From the NCBI GenBank assembly GCA_036504215.1, contig DASXVO010000074.1:1-48363 (forward strand): a stretch of 48,363 nucleotides of DNA, in the 5' to 3' direction. A model generated the notes under the pieces. It did no database searches. It was not told the DNA's origin and was given only the letters and a program-made list of their open reading frames with translations. Position 1 is the stretch's first letter. Each line of letters begins with the position of its first letter. The position numbers were made by a program, and so were the translations under genes. The DNA is from Vicinamibacterales bacterium (GTDB lineage: Bacteria; Acidobacteriota; Vicinamibacteria; Vicinamibacterales; Fen-181). Positions 9,014-18,240 of the stretch are shown in pieces.

Positions 9014-10069
9014 TCAGTACTTCAGCGCCAGCTCGATGGCGTCCAGCTTGTGCCGTGAGATCAACCCGTACCACTCGGCGACGCTGATGCTCCGCGTATT
9101 GCGGATGTGTCGCCGCCTCCTGAGCATCGTCGGCAGGCGCCAGAGCGCGGCGAGGCGAGCCTGGATCAACAGGACGAAGAGCCGCATCACCGAGTACTCC
9201 TTCACGAACTGCGAGGACAGCCCCTGGTGCGTGTAGGCGGCGTACGCCTGCATGGCGTAGCGGTTCATCGTGAAGAGCGGCGATGCCAGGACGAGAAAGC
9301 GCGGCATCCACTTCCACAGGCAGTAGATGCGGTTGCGCTCGACATGGAAGGCCTTGAAGACCGAGTAGTTGCCGGCTGTCGCCGACTTCTTGTGCCGCAC
9401 CCGCGCGGTCGGGACGTACCAGCACTTCCATCCCGCGAGCTGTCCCCGCACGCCGAGATCGAGGTCCTCGAGGTAGCAGAAGAAGTCCTCGTCGAAGTCC
9501 CCGATTTGGTCGAGCATGGCCTTTCGAAGCGCACACGCGCACCCGTGAGGGGCCAGCACCTCTTCGGCGCGATCGTATTGTCCCTGGTCCTTCTCGTCCC
9601 ATCCTCTCGACCGGCAGACGCCATCCGGATAGACCAGCAGCCCCACCGAGTCGAAGAAGATCGGCTGGTCCGCCCGTACGACCCGACACGCGAGCTGGCC
9701 GACATCCGGTCTTTCCGCGGCGAACGCCATCAACTCCGCGATGACATCGGCGTCGCAGATGGCGTCTGAATTCAGCAGGAAGATCCACTCGCCCGTTGCC
9801 ACGCGGAAGCCCGCGTTGTTGCCGGCGGCGAACCCGAGATTCCCGGCGTTCCTCACGACCACCAGGCGGTCACCGAATCGGTCGATCGCGTGATCGACCG
9901 ACGCGTCGGTCGATCCATTGTCCACGAGGACGACCTCGAGTGCCGGCCACGTCTGGGCGAAGAGGGAGGCGAGTGCGTCGAGGAGCATCTCCCCGCCGTT
10001 CCAGTTGACGACGATGGCGCTGACGAGTGGGGTTGCCGCAGGGAGTGAGCGGTCGGCCGACGTGGGCAT
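9014..10069 (-). CDS. family 2 glycosyltransferase, rhamnosyltransferase-like
   Basis: This 351-residue protein has a GT-A nucleotide-binding start LVSAIVVNWNGGEMLLDAL, VDNGSTD, a donor/metal motif LLNSDA near residue 115 and EDLDLGVR in the acceptor/base region; these mark a WcaE/RfbN-type GT2 enzyme that adds sugars to cell-surface polysaccharide. The C-terminal third has basic and hydrophobic stretches that could bind membrane. It follows the methyltransferase at 10079-10705 by nine bases on the same strand and is probably translated from the same message. It ends nine bases from the stop of the convergent membrane gene 6800-9004. Donor sugar cannot be read from the sequence. Confidence 0.88.
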   Translation of the reverse strand: MPTSADRSLPAATPLVSAIVVNWNGGEMLLDALASLFAQTWPALEVVLVDNGSTDASVDHAIDRFGDRLVVVRNAGNLGFAAGNNAGFRVATGEWIFLLNSDAICDADVIAELMAFAAERPDVGQLACRVVRADQPIFFDSVGLLVYPDGVCRSRGWDEKDQGQYDRAEEVLAPHGCACALRKAMLDQIGDFDEDFFCYLEDLDLGVRGQLAGWKCWYVPTARVRHKKSATAGNYSVFKAFHVERNRIYCLWKWMPRFLVLASPLFTMNRYAMQAYAAYTHQGLSSQFVKEYSVMRLFVLLIQARLAALWRLPTMLRRRRHIRNTRSISVAEWYGLISRHKLDAIELALKY

Positions 10070-10078
10070 GGTGGTGGC

Positions 10079-10705
10079 TCAATTCGCCGCGGTTCGTGGG
10101 CCGTCTGCCGACGCGGCCGGCTTCGTGCTCACCACGACGAATTCGTTGTGGGCGAAGAACCTGCCGGCCCATCGCGGAAGCGGAAAGGAGAACGACCGGT
10201 CCGGTCGGCAGCCCACGCATGCCGCAATACGAGCGAGTTTCCCGAAGTCCACGAACTCCACGTGTGTGGGATCGCTCGCCTGCCCGGCTTCTTGCGGGGT
10301 GATCAGGATGACCTGGCCGTTGTCTCGGACGAGACCGGCGTAGCGGGCGAGTAGCGAGACGGTCTCGTCCACTCCCAGGTGTTCCGCCACGTGGGCCAGC
10401 AGGAGAGAATCGAAACGTCCGGGTGCGTGGTAATCGACGGAGCGCTCGAACTCGTCCGGCGTGAAGACCACGAACCCCCGATCGCGGGCGACGCGCAGAC
10501 AGTGCTCGTTGACGTCGATGCCCACCCCGTTTCCGCCAAGGTGGATGAGGTTACGGCCGATGCCGCAACCGATATCGAGGGTGAAGCCCGGGTCGAGTCG
10601 CCGGAGGTTCCAGCGGTAGGGCGCCTGGACATCCAGCCACTGCTTCCATCTCGCGGTCTGGGCACGCACCAGCCGTTCAGCGTACAACCTGCTCTGAACG
10701 TCCAT
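10079..10705 (-). CDS. class I SAM-dependent methyltransferase
   Basis: The product (208 residues from ATG 10705) carries motif I TLDIGCGIGRNLIHLG, the acidic end of strand beta2 in GVGIDVNEHCL, and FDSLLLAHVAEHLG, as in methyltransferases linked to polysaccharide biosynthesis. Two ATGs lie just upstream (10714 and 10717) but overlap a TATGAT hexamer (10713-10718); transcription from it would begin at or next to ATG 10705, so that start is preferred. The following GT2 gene begins nine bases after its stop. Together they may decorate and extend a surface glycan. The substrate is unknown. Confidence 0.82.
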   Translation of the reverse strand: MDVQSRLYAERLVRAQTARWKQWLDVQAPYRWNLRRLDPGFTLDIGCGIGRNLIHLGGNGVGIDVNEHCLRVARDRGFVVFTPDEFERSVDYHAPGRFDSLLLAHVAEHLGVDETVSLLARYAGLVRDNGQVILITPQEAGQASDPTHVEFVDFGKLARIAACVGCRPDRSFSFPLPRWAGRFFAHNEFVVVSTKPAASADGPRTAAN

Positions 10706-10764
10706 CCGGGCCATCATACCCGAGGTGGCGGCCGATCCGGCACCTGGCCGTCCGAGCGCACCGG

Positions 10765-11592
10765 CTAGAACCTGGCGACTCCCATGATGTACGGTCCACT
10801 CAGCTTGAACGAGCCCGTATCCGTCTTCACGCGGTAGGAGACGTCCAGCGAGCGATAGCCGCCCTGCACGCCGACGTTGTTCGTGAAGTTCAACGTCCCG
10901 TAGATATCGAAGTCCACGTAGCGGCCATCGTACCGATTGGCCTTGTCCACGCTGGTCGGCAGCTTGAAGCCGGTGACCTCGCCGGTGATGGCGACGTTCG
11001 CGACGGGGTAGACGCGGACGATGCCGCCGATCGTCGGGATGGGCGCGCGCACCCGGGCGTACTCGGAATCCACCGGGCTCGCGAGGTTGACCTCGACGTC
11101 CGTGTACTTCGCCTCGAGGATCAGGCCAACGAAGCCGCGGTCCCGATAGATGAAGTCGTACTCGTAGCCGAACCGCATCGCCTTCCAGTCGAGGGACGAA
11201 TTCACCGGCATGCCGACGTTGTACGCGATGCCGTTGAACACGATCCGCCGCTTGAGGATGGCCTCGGCACTGTAGTTGATCGGGATGTAGCCGAACCGGA
11301 ACTTGTGCTTCTTGAACGGCCGCAGCACCAGCCTGAATTCCTTGAACGTCGTCTTGCTCATGCCCAGATCGTTGACCCCGTCGATCTGATCGCCGATGAT
11401 GCCCAGGGATTCACTCGACACCAGCATTTCCGGGGTCGGACTGATCAGGCCGACGCCGAACTCCACGTGGTAGGTCTCGCCCGTGGCCGGTTCGTTGATC
11501 GGGGCTTTCCGGTACTGTGCGCTGGCCGACGACGCGCCGAATACGACGGCCACGACCGAGAGGAACACGAGAACACGGGTTATCAGGCGCAT
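10765..11592 (-). CDS. outer-membrane beta-barrel protein
   Basis: This 275-residue protein has a clear signal peptide, RLITRVLVFLSVVAVVFG then SASAQ, cleaved near residue 26. The mature part alternates polar and aromatic/hydrophobic residues in strand-sized blocks (FEFRLV-type, FRFGYIPI, MRFGYEYDF, GGYRSLDVSYRV) and ends in a terminal aromatic, GVARF, as outer-membrane barrels do for BAM recognition. No enzymatic motif is visible. An AAGGA site lies shortly before ATG 11592. It follows cstA by 50 bases on the same strand, so it may share that transcript, but a functional link is not evident. It is probably a porin-like or structural barrel protein of unknown role. Confidence 0.75.
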   Translation of the reverse strand: MRLITRVLVFLSVVAVVFGASSASAQYRKAPINEPATGETYHVEFGVGLISPTPEMLVSSESLGIIGDQIDGVNDLGMSKTTFKEFRLVLRPFKKHKFRFGYIPINYSAEAILKRRIVFNGIAYNVGMPVNSSLDWKAMRFGYEYDFIYRDRGFVGLILEAKYTDVEVNLASPVDSEYARVRAPIPTIGGIVRVYPVANVAITGEVTGFKLPTSVDKANRYDGRYVDFDIYGTLNFTNNVGVQGGYRSLDVSYRVKTDTGSFKLSGPYIMGVARF

Positions 11593-11642
11593 GGTCCTTC
11601 CTTGTGCGTGGGGCACGGTGGGCGCACTTCTCCCTGTTGCCC

Positions 11643-13454
11643 TTATCGGCCGGAGCCCAGTCGGACTGTAGCCCCTCGACCGACCTGAATCCACCGGCGT
11701 ACCGACGAGACGAGGATGATGATGACGCACGCCATCATGACGACCGTGAGAACCGAGTTCAGGTAGCCCTGCACGTGCATCGCGGGGTCGGTTCCGACAG
11801 CCATCGGCCAGAAGTTGTCCCTCACGCTCATCCATCCGGCGGTCAGCGTCGTCGTCGACAGGAAGACGAGCGGGACGACCGTGACCCAGCAGTAGCGCGC
11901 ACGGCCGAGATTGATCAGGATGGTCGTGCCGATGAGGAGGGCGATCACCGCCAGGAGCTGGTTGCTGATGCCAAACATCGGCCAGATCGTGCCGATGCTG
12001 CCGGTCCAGATGAAGTAGCCCCATCCGAGGACGACCAGCCCGGTGGAGATCACCGTGCCGGGCATCCAGTCGGTTCGGGCGAACGGCTTGTAGAAGCGGC
12101 CGAAGAACTCCTGCACGAGGAAGCGGGCCACCCGCGTGCCGGCGTCGATGGTCGTGAGGATGAAGAGCGCCTCGAACATGATGGCGAAGTGGTACCAGTA
12201 GTCCATCAGGCCCTTCATGCCGGGGAGACCGCTGAAGATCTGGGCCATGCCGACCGCCAGCGACACCGCGCCGCCCGTCCGACCCGTGACGGTCTCGCCG
12301 ACCGCCTGTTCGAGCGCGTGGAGGTTGACCGCCGGGATGCCGAGCGACGCGAAGACCGCGGGCGGCACGTTGATGGCGAAGTAGTCGCCGGGATAGAGCG
12401 ACGTGGCGGCCAGCAGCGCCACGATCCCCACGAGGCCCTCGATGAGCATGGCGCCGTAGCCGATCGGCCGGATGTCGGATTCCTTGTCGATCATCTTCGG
12501 CGTGGTCCCCGAGCCGATGAGGGCGTGGAATCCCGAGATGGCGCCGCAGGCAATCGTGATGAAGACGAAGGGGAACAGCGGCCCCTTGATGATCGGCCCG
12601 CCGCCCGCGACAAACCGCGTGACGGCCGGCATGTGCAGTTCCGGGTTGACGATCATCACGCCAAAGACCAGCAGCGCGATGGTGCCGATCTTCATGAACG
12701 AGCTCAGGTAGTCGCGGGGCGCGAGCAGCATCCAGACCGGCAACACGGAGGCGACGAAGCCGTAGACGGCCATCGCGACGATGAGTTGATTGTGCGAGAG
12801 GAGGAAGATCTGCCCGAAGGCCGACGCGGCGAGCGGTTTGCCGAAGGCCACGGCGCACAGCAGGCCGATGACGCCGATCACGGTCGCTTCCGCGATCTTC
12901 CCCTTGCGGAAACGGTACATGTAGAAGCCCATGAACAGGGCGAGCGGGATGGTCGAGCCGATCGTGAAGGTGCCCCAGGCGCTCTCGCTGAGGGCGTTGA
13001 CGACGACGAGGCCGAGGCCCGCCAGCGCGATGATGACGATGAAGAGGACGGCCACGCCGGCGGTGATGCCGGCGACGGTGCCGATCTCCTCGTGCGCGAT
13101 CTCGGCCAGCGAACGACCGCCGCGCCGGGTGGACGCCCAGAGGATGATCAGGTCGTGCACGGCGCCGGCGAGGACGACGCCGGTGACGAGCCAGATGAGT
13201 CCGGGCGCGTAGCCGAATTGTGCCGCGAGCACGGGACCAACCAGCGGACCGGCTCCGGTGATGGCTGCGAAGTGATGGCCGAACAGCACCCAGCGGGTCG
13301 TCGGGTAGTAGTTGTGACCGTCGTATTGAGTGTGCGACGGCGTCGTGCGAGTGTCGTCCAGCACGAGCAGGCGCGCCGCGATGAAGCCGCTGTAGAACCG
13401 GTAGGCGATGACGAGAATGCAGAGAATGGGAACGATGAGATACAGCGCATGCAT
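11643..13454 (-). CDS. cstA: carbon starvation protein CstA, peptide/pyruvate-type transporter
   Basis: The 603-residue polytopic protein follows the CstA pattern: N-terminal [18 protein letters not shown], then [29 protein letters not shown]-type core ([16 protein letters not shown]), and later [15 protein letters not shown] with [17 protein letters not shown]. CstA proteins import peptides or pyruvate across the inner membrane when carbon is scarce. The length is at the short end of the family, which reaches about 700 residues. TAAAAT (13461-13466) ends six bases before the ATG, so the message may be leaderless. It diverges from the ABC exporter genes starting at 13528, with 73 bp between. 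The beta-barrel gene follows on the same strand. Confidence 0.93.
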   Translation of the reverse strand: MHALYLIVPILCILVIAYRFYSGFIAARLLVLDDTRTTPSHTQYDGHNYYPTTRWVLFGHHFAAITGAGPLVGPVLAAQFGYAPGLIWLVTGVVLAGAVHDLIILWASTRRGGRSLAEIAHEEIGTVAGITAGVAVLFIVIIALAGLGLVVVNALSESAWGTFTIGSTIPLALFMGFYMYRFRKGKIAEATVIGVIGLLCAVAFGKPLAASAFGQIFLLSHNQLIVAMAVYGFVASVLPVWMLLAPRDYLSSFMKIGTIALLVFGVMIVNPELHMPAVTRFVAGGGPIIKGPLFPFVFITIACGAISGFHALIGSGTTPKMIDKESDIRPIGYGAMLIEGLVGIVALLAATSLYPGDYFAINVPPAVFASLGIPAVNLHALEQAVGETVTGRTGGAVSLAVGMAQIFSGLPGMKGLMDYWYHFAIMFEALFILTTIDAGTRVARFLVQEFFGRFYKPFARTDWMPGTVISTGLVVLGWGYFIWTGSIGTIWPMFGISNQLLAVIALLIGTTILINLGRARYCWVTVVPLVFLSTTTLTAGWMSVRDNFWPMAVGTDPAMHVQGYLNSVLTVVMMACVIIILVSSVRRWIQVGRGATVRLGSGR

Positions 13455-13527
13455 GGCGGGATTTTATGCGAGAAACGAGAATTGGAACATGAGGAATGGA
13501 GGTTGGGCGGTGTGATACGTTTATGAG

Positions 13528-15282
13528 ATGCTTCCGGCAGTCCGACGCCTCCTGCCCTATCTCCTGCGCTACCGGCGTCAGTTCCTGCTCGGTCTCGCCT
13601 TGGTCGGCGTCACGACCGGTGTCTCGCTCGTGACGCCCTGGGTGCTCAAGCTCGCGATCGACGATCTCTACCGCGGCGTCACCCGAGGCAAGCTCGGTTA
13701 CTACTCGCTGCTGCTGCTCTCGATTGCGGTGACCGGCGCGACGTTCCGCTTCCTGATGCGCCGCATCATCATCGGGGTGTCGCGCAACATCGAGTACGAC
13801 CTCCGCAACGACTTCTTCGCGACCCTCCAACGGTTTCCGCTGCTGTACTTCCAGTCGCGGCGCACGGGCGACCTGATGTCGCGGGCGACCAACGACCTCA
13901 ATGCGGTCCGGATGACGGTCGGCCCGGCGATCATGTACTCGGCGAACACGGCCATCCTGTTCGTCATCGCCATCGTGATGATGCTCTCCCTCGACGCGCG
14001 CCTGACGCTGGTCGCGCTGATCCCGCTGCCGTTCGTGTCCATTGCGGTCCGCTATTTCGGTGCGGCGATCCACCGGCGGTTCGAGCGCATCCAGGCACAG
14101 CTCTCGGACCTCAGCGCCGTCACGCAGGAGGCGCTCTCCGGCGTGCGCGTGGTCCGGGCGTACGGCCAGGAGCGTGCGGAGATGGAACGCTTCGGCCAGG
14201 CGAACCGCGAGTACCTCGAGCGCAACCGGCGGCTCGTCCGGCTCCAGGGGTTCTTCTATCCGACGATGTCGCTGTTCCTCGGCCTGGGATCCCTGCTGGT
14301 GCTGTGGCTGGGGAGCCGGGAGGTCATCCTCGGCCGCATCACGATCGGCGAGTTCGTCGCGTTCAACGCGTACCTCGTGATGCTGTCGTGGCCGATGATC
14401 GCGTTCGGCTGGGTCACCAACATGGTGCAGCGCGGGATGGCCTCATGGAAGCGGATGCTGGAGGTCTTCGACACCGAGGCGGCGATCGGCGATCCGCCCG
14501 AGGACCGCCGTGTGGTGCTGTCGGAGGTGAAAGGCGCCATCGAGTTCCGCGACCTGACGTTCCGCTACGGGGACCGGCCGGTCCTCGAACACGTCTCGCT
14601 GCTCATCGAGCCGGGCCAGACGGTCGCACTGGTTGGTCCGACCGGCTCTGGAAAGTCGACGTTGATCAGCCTGCTGCCCCGGCTGTTCGATCCGCCGCCG
14701 GGCACGGTGTTCATCGACGGCGTCGATGTCCGAGACCTGTCGCTGGCGCAGCTTCGCGGAGTGATCGGCTTCGTGCCCCAGGAGGCCTTCCTGTTCTCCG
14801 AGTCGGTGGCCGACAACATCGCGTTTGGCGTGGCGGGTTCCGGCGGGGCCGACCGCGACCGCGTCGCGTGGGCGGCCGGCGTCGCGCGCCTCGACACGGA
14901 CCGGACGGAATTCCCGCACGGGATCGACACGATGGTGGGCGAGCGGGGCATCACGTTGTCGGGCGGCCAGAAGCAGCGCGCGGCGATCGCGCGCGCCGTG
15001 ATGACCGACCCGCGCATCCTGGTGCTCGACGATGCGCTGTCGGCGGTGGACACGTACACCGAGGAGGAAATCCTCGCGAGACTCCGTGGCGTGATGCGGC
15101 AGCGCACCTCAATCCTCGTCTCACACCGGATCTCGACCGTGCGGGATGCCGATCTGATTCTCGTGCTCGAGCAGGGCCGCATCATCGAACGCGGGCACCA
15201 CGACGATCTCGTGCGACGCGACGGATTCTACGCGGAGTTGTACCGGAAGCAGTTGCTCGAAGAGGAACTGGCGGCATCGTGA
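13528..15282 (+). CDS. ABC exporter half-transporter with degenerate ATPase site (subunit 1)
   Basis: The 584-residue protein has an N-terminal six-helix exporter domain (about 1-310) and a nucleotide-binding domain with Walker A GPTGSGKSTL, Q-loop FVPQEAFLF, signature LSGGQKQR, Walker B ILVLDDALSAVD and H-loop VSHR. The usual catalytic Glu after Walker B is Asp (LDD). This is the pattern of the degenerate subunit in heterodimeric multidrug exporters such as TM287/288 and BmrCD. The start follows TACGTT (13516-13521) by six bases. The partner gene follows 101 bp downstream. Substrate is unknown: drugs, lipids or surface precursors are all possible. Confidence 0.92.
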   Translation: MLPAVRRLLPYLLRYRRQFLLGLALVGVTTGVSLVTPWVLKLAIDDLYRGVTRGKLGYYSLLLLSIAVTGATFRFLMRRIIIGVSRNIEYDLRNDFFATLQRFPLLYFQSRRTGDLMSRATNDLNAVRMTVGPAIMYSANTAILFVIAIVMMLSLDARLTLVALIPLPFVSIAVRYFGAAIHRRFERIQAQLSDLSAVTQEALSGVRVVRAYGQERAEMERFGQANREYLERNRRLVRLQGFFYPTMSLFLGLGSLLVLWLGSREVILGRITIGEFVAFNAYLVMLSWPMIAFGWVTNMVQRGMASWKRMLEVFDTEAAIGDPPEDRRVVLSEVKGAIEFRDLTFRYGDRPVLEHVSLLIEPGQTVALVGPTGSGKSTLISLLPRLFDPPPGTVFIDGVDVRDLSLAQLRGVIGFVPQEAFLFSESVADNIAFGVAGSGGADRDRVAWAAGVARLDTDRTEFPHGIDTMVGERGITLSGGQKQRAAIARAVMTDPRILVLDDALSAVDTYTEEEILARLRGVMRQRTSILVSHRISTVRDADLILVLEQGRIIERGHHDDLVRRDGFYAELYRKQLLEEELAAS

Positions 15283-15383
15283 GGCGGACGGCAGGGCGGC
15301 TTGCCCCGAGCGAGCGGAGCGAGTTGAGGGGACGGGTGGCGAGGGGACCGAGCGCCCAGCGCCCAGAGACCAGAGTCGAGTGC

Positions 15384-17165
15384 ATGTCCATCCAGGAAGA
15401 GGAAGTTCTCGGCAAGTCCTATGACGCCCGGCTGATGCGGCGGCTGCTGGGATACCTGCGTCCTTATCGGCCGCAGGTGGCGGGCGCGCTGGCGGCCATC
15501 ATCGGGGGCGCCGCGCTCCAACTCGGGCAGCCCTACCTGTTGAAGGTCGCGATCGACCGGTACATTGCGCAACACGACCTGGCCGGTCTGAACCTGATCG
15601 CGGTCGGCTTCCTGGGCATCCTCGTCGGCTCGTTCGTGCTGGAGTACATCCAGACGTACGTCCTGCAGTACGTCGGACAGCGGATCATGTACGACATGCG
15701 AATGCAGATCTACGGGCACCTGCAGCGCGTGGACGTCCAGTACTACGACCGCAACCCGGTCGGCCGGCTCATGACTCGGGTGACGACCGACGTGGACGTG
15801 CTGAACGACCTGTTCGCGTCCGGCGTCATCACCGTATTCGGCGACGTGTTCGCACTGGCCGGGATCATGGGCGCCCTGCTGGTCATGAACTGGCGGCTCG
15901 CGCTCGTGACCTTCTCCGTTCTCCCGATCATCGTCTTCATCACGCAGTGGTTCCGCCGCAACGTCCGGGAGTCGTACCGGACGGTGCGGACGTGGATCGC
16001 GAAGATCAACGCCTTCCTGCAGGAGAACATCAGCGGGATGTCGACGGTGCAGCTCTTCCGCCGCGAGGCCGAGAACTTCCGCCGCTTCGACGCGATCGAC
16101 CGGGGCCACCGCGACGCCAACATCGAATCGGTCTTCTACTACGCCGTCTTCTATCCGGCCATCGAGGTGACGAGCTCGATCGCGATTGCGCTCATCATCT
16201 GGTACGGCGGCGGGCTCGTGATCGCGAGTGCGTTGACGCTGGGCTCGCTGGTGGCCTTCATTCAGTACTCGCAGCGGTTCTTCCGCCCGATCAGCGACAT
16301 CTCGGAGAAGTTCAACCTGCTCCAGTCGGCGATGGCCTCGTCCGAGCGGATCTTCAAGCTGCTCGACACGGAGGTGAAGATCCGGGATGGAGAGGTTCAG
16401 GCCGCCGGGCGTGCCCCGGTGGGCCACCTCGTCTTCGACCACGTCTGGTTCGCCTACAACGGCGAGGAGTACGTCCTGCGCGACGTGTCGTTCGAGGTGC
16501 GGCCGGGACAGCGCGTCGGCGTGGTGGGGGCGACCGGGGCCGGCAAGTCCACGCTCATCAACCTGCTCATGCGGTTCTACGACGTGAGCCGTGGCCGCAT
16601 CCTGATCGACGGCGTGGACATCCGGGAGATGCGAATCGCCGATGTCCGGTCGCGGTTCGGTCTCGTGCTCCAGGACGTTCAGTTGTTCTCGGGCACCATC
16701 GCCAGCAACATCAGGCTGGGTTCGGCCGACATCTCCGACGACGACGTGCGGCGCGCGGCGGCGGCGGTGCACGCGGACGCATTCATCGATCGGCTGCCCG
16801 CCGGGCTGTCGAGCCCGGTGGGCGAGCGCGGGGCGAGCCTGTCGGTCGGCCAGAAGCAACTGCTGTCGTTCGCCCGCGCCCTCGCATTCAACCCGCGCGT
16901 GCTGATTCTCGACGAGGCGACGTCGAGCGTCGATACCGAGACCGAGCTCCTGATCCGGGACGCCCTGACGGTCCTCATGGCGGGCCGGACGACAATCGCC
17001 GTCGCCCACCGGCTCTCCACCATCCAGGACATGGACGCCATCCTGGTGTTCCACAAGGGCGAACTCCGCGAGGCGGGTGCCCATCAGCAACTTCTGGCCA
17101 CGCGCGGCATCTACTACCGCCTGTATCAGCTGCGGTACAAAGACCAGGAAGCGCGGGTCGGCTAG
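15384..17165 (+). CDS. ABC exporter half-transporter with canonical Walker B (subunit 2)
   Basis: This 593-residue protein pairs with the upstream gene. It has a six-helix domain (about 20-330), Walker A GATGAGKSTL, signature LSVGQKQ, Walker B ILILDEATSSVD with the catalytic Glu, and H-loop VAHR. The signature has Val in place of the first Gly. Together with the Asp-for-Glu change in subunit 1 this predicts one consensus and one degenerate ATP site, as known for BmrCD/LmrCD-type exporters. ATG 15384 is the first start that keeps the conserved ARLMRRLLGYLRPYR entry. The stop TAG overlaps, on opposite strands, the stop of the 3D-domain gene (both within CTAG, 17162-17165). Confidence 0.92.
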   Translation: MSIQEEEVLGKSYDARLMRRLLGYLRPYRPQVAGALAAIIGGAALQLGQPYLLKVAIDRYIAQHDLAGLNLIAVGFLGILVGSFVLEYIQTYVLQYVGQRIMYDMRMQIYGHLQRVDVQYYDRNPVGRLMTRVTTDVDVLNDLFASGVITVFGDVFALAGIMGALLVMNWRLALVTFSVLPIIVFITQWFRRNVRESYRTVRTWIAKINAFLQENISGMSTVQLFRREAENFRRFDAIDRGHRDANIESVFYYAVFYPAIEVTSSIAIALIIWYGGGLVIASALTLGSLVAFIQYSQRFFRPISDISEKFNLLQSAMASSERIFKLLDTEVKIRDGEVQAAGRAPVGHLVFDHVWFAYNGEEYVLRDVSFEVRPGQRVGVVGATGAGKSTLINLLMRFYDVSRGRILIDGVDIREMRIADVRSRFGLVLQDVQLFSGTIASNIRLGSADISDDDVRRAAAAVHADAFIDRLPAGLSSPVGERGASLSVGQKQLLSFARALAFNPRVLILDEATSSVDTETELLIRDALTVLMAGRTTIAVAHRLSTIQDMDAILVFHKGELREAGAHQQLLATRGIYYRLYQLRYKDQEARVG

Positions 17166-17731
17166 CGCTGGGGGAACTGCGGCAGGTCGGTCGATGGCGA
17201 CGGCCGGCGGGAGGCCGGCGCAGCCTGTTTCGCCTTCGACTTGTCGCGCCAGGGTAGCAGCGTGTCGAGCAGGCTCGGGCCCGATGCCGACGGGTTCCAA
17301 CCCAGACGCAGGACGAACACCTGGACCGCGCGGCGGCCGAATCGCGTGGCCTCGCTGCAGTTGCGCGTGTAGATGTCGAGTGTCCGGCCGCGGACGACAG
17401 GCCCGGTGTCCATGATGGTGTAGATGCCGTCGTACGGGGCGCCAAGCTTCGAGATCTGGATGATCGAACCGGTCGGCAGGACGTCAGGGTCGGCGGCCGC
17501 GATGCCAGTGCGCGGGGCCAGGCCCGACGCCGTCACGTCCCCGGTGCAGTAGGCGCTGGCGGTGAAACGCAGGCGGGTGCCCGGCCCGGGGTCGGCCTTG
17601 TCTTCCCGAAGCAGCGCCTGCCGGGCCGCGTACTTCGAGTCGAGGATCGTCGCCTGGTAGACCAGGACGAATCCGCCCGCCGCGAACAGCGTGACCACCA
17701 GCTTGCGCCAGAGGGAATGGGAGATGCGCAT
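17162..17731 (-). CDS. secreted or membrane-anchored 3D-domain protein (MltA-like beta-barrel)
   Basis: The 189-residue protein has an N-terminal signal anchor (KLVVTLFAAGGFVLVYQ) and a 3D domain: FTASAYCTG, GIAAADPDVLPTGSIIQI and YTIMDTGPVVRGRTLDIY supply the three conserved Asp. The 3D fold is the double-psi barrel at the end of lytic transglycosylase MltA and in Rpf/Sps-type wall proteins, so a peptidoglycan-related role is likely. The tail is Lys/Pro/Ser-rich. Its ATG shares one base with the DUF2062 stop (TGATG), indicating coupled translation, and its stop overlaps the convergent ABC gene. No catalytic transglycosylase domain is attached. Confidence 0.82.
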   Translation of the reverse strand: MRISHSLWRKLVVTLFAAGGFVLVYQATILDSKYAARQALLREDKADPGPGTRLRFTASAYCTGDVTASGLAPRTGIAAADPDVLPTGSIIQISKLGAPYDGIYTIMDTGPVVRGRTLDIYTRNCSEATRFGRRAVQVFVLRLGWNPSASGPSLLDTLLPWRDKSKAKQAAPASRRPSPSTDLPQFPQR

Positions 17732-18240
17732 CAGTGCTTCGTCCTGAGCCGTGCCTCCTGCATGTGCTTGTACCGCGCCTCGATGAACCCGCGAGTCAGC
17801 CAGTACGCGACGATGGACAGGAGCGCCGCGCCGAGGAGCGATCCGACGAAGTACGGCCAGAACAGCGGGCGCATCTGGTGCGCCAGCTGGCTCCAGAAAT
17901 CCGCCTGGAACAACGACAGCTCGAACAGGTGGCGAACGCCGTCGCCAAACCCCTCCGGCAGCTTCGTGCCCAGCAGCCACGCCCCCGCGGCGGTTGTCAC
18001 CGCGTACCACGCGGCGATGATCCACGGCAGGTTCGAGTACACGCCAATCAGGACCGCCACGCGGTTCAGGTTGAAGACGAACGCCACGCCGAGCGCCAGG
18101 ACCGTGTGCAGCCCCAGGAACGGTGAGAACCCGAAGAACACGCCGACGGCGAAGGCCGCCGCCGTGCGCCGCGGCGTATCGTGTATGTGCAGCAGCGCCT
18201 CGGTCCACTTGCGGAGGAGGGCGCGCGTGATGGCAATCAT
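17731..18240 (-). CDS. DUF2062 membrane protein
   Basis: This 169-residue protein matches DUF2062: DTPRRTAAAFAVGVFFGFSP, FLGLHTVLALGVAFVFNLN and VYSNLPWIIAAWYA, with three or four membrane helices and a basic tail. Members of this family are conserved inner-membrane proteins of unknown function, often near lipid or wall genes. The start ATG overlaps the thiL stop as ATGA, and its own stop overlaps the next start as TGATG, so the three genes form a tightly coupled operon. Nothing in the protein indicates a catalytic role. Confidence 0.87.
   Translation of the reverse strand: MIAITRALLRKWTEALLHIHDTPRRTAAAFAVGVFFGFSPFLGLHTVLALGVAFVFNLNRVAVLIGVYSNLPWIIAAWYAVTTAAGAWLLGTKLPEGFGDGVRHLFELSLFQADFWSQLAHQMRPLFWPYFVGSLLGAALLSIVAYWLTRGFIEARYKHMQEARLRTKH

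Noticed and set aside
10765-14073. Single 1102-codon minus-strand frame covering the beta-barrel gene and cstA
   Set aside because: Only the part from ATG 11592 encodes a signal peptide and barrel. The rest runs out of frame through cstA and the opposite strand of the ABC gene.
15283-15383. Additional small gene between the two ABC genes
   Set aside because: The gap is a simple-sequence stretch (gagcgagcggagcgag) without a plausible start, ribosome site or coding pattern.
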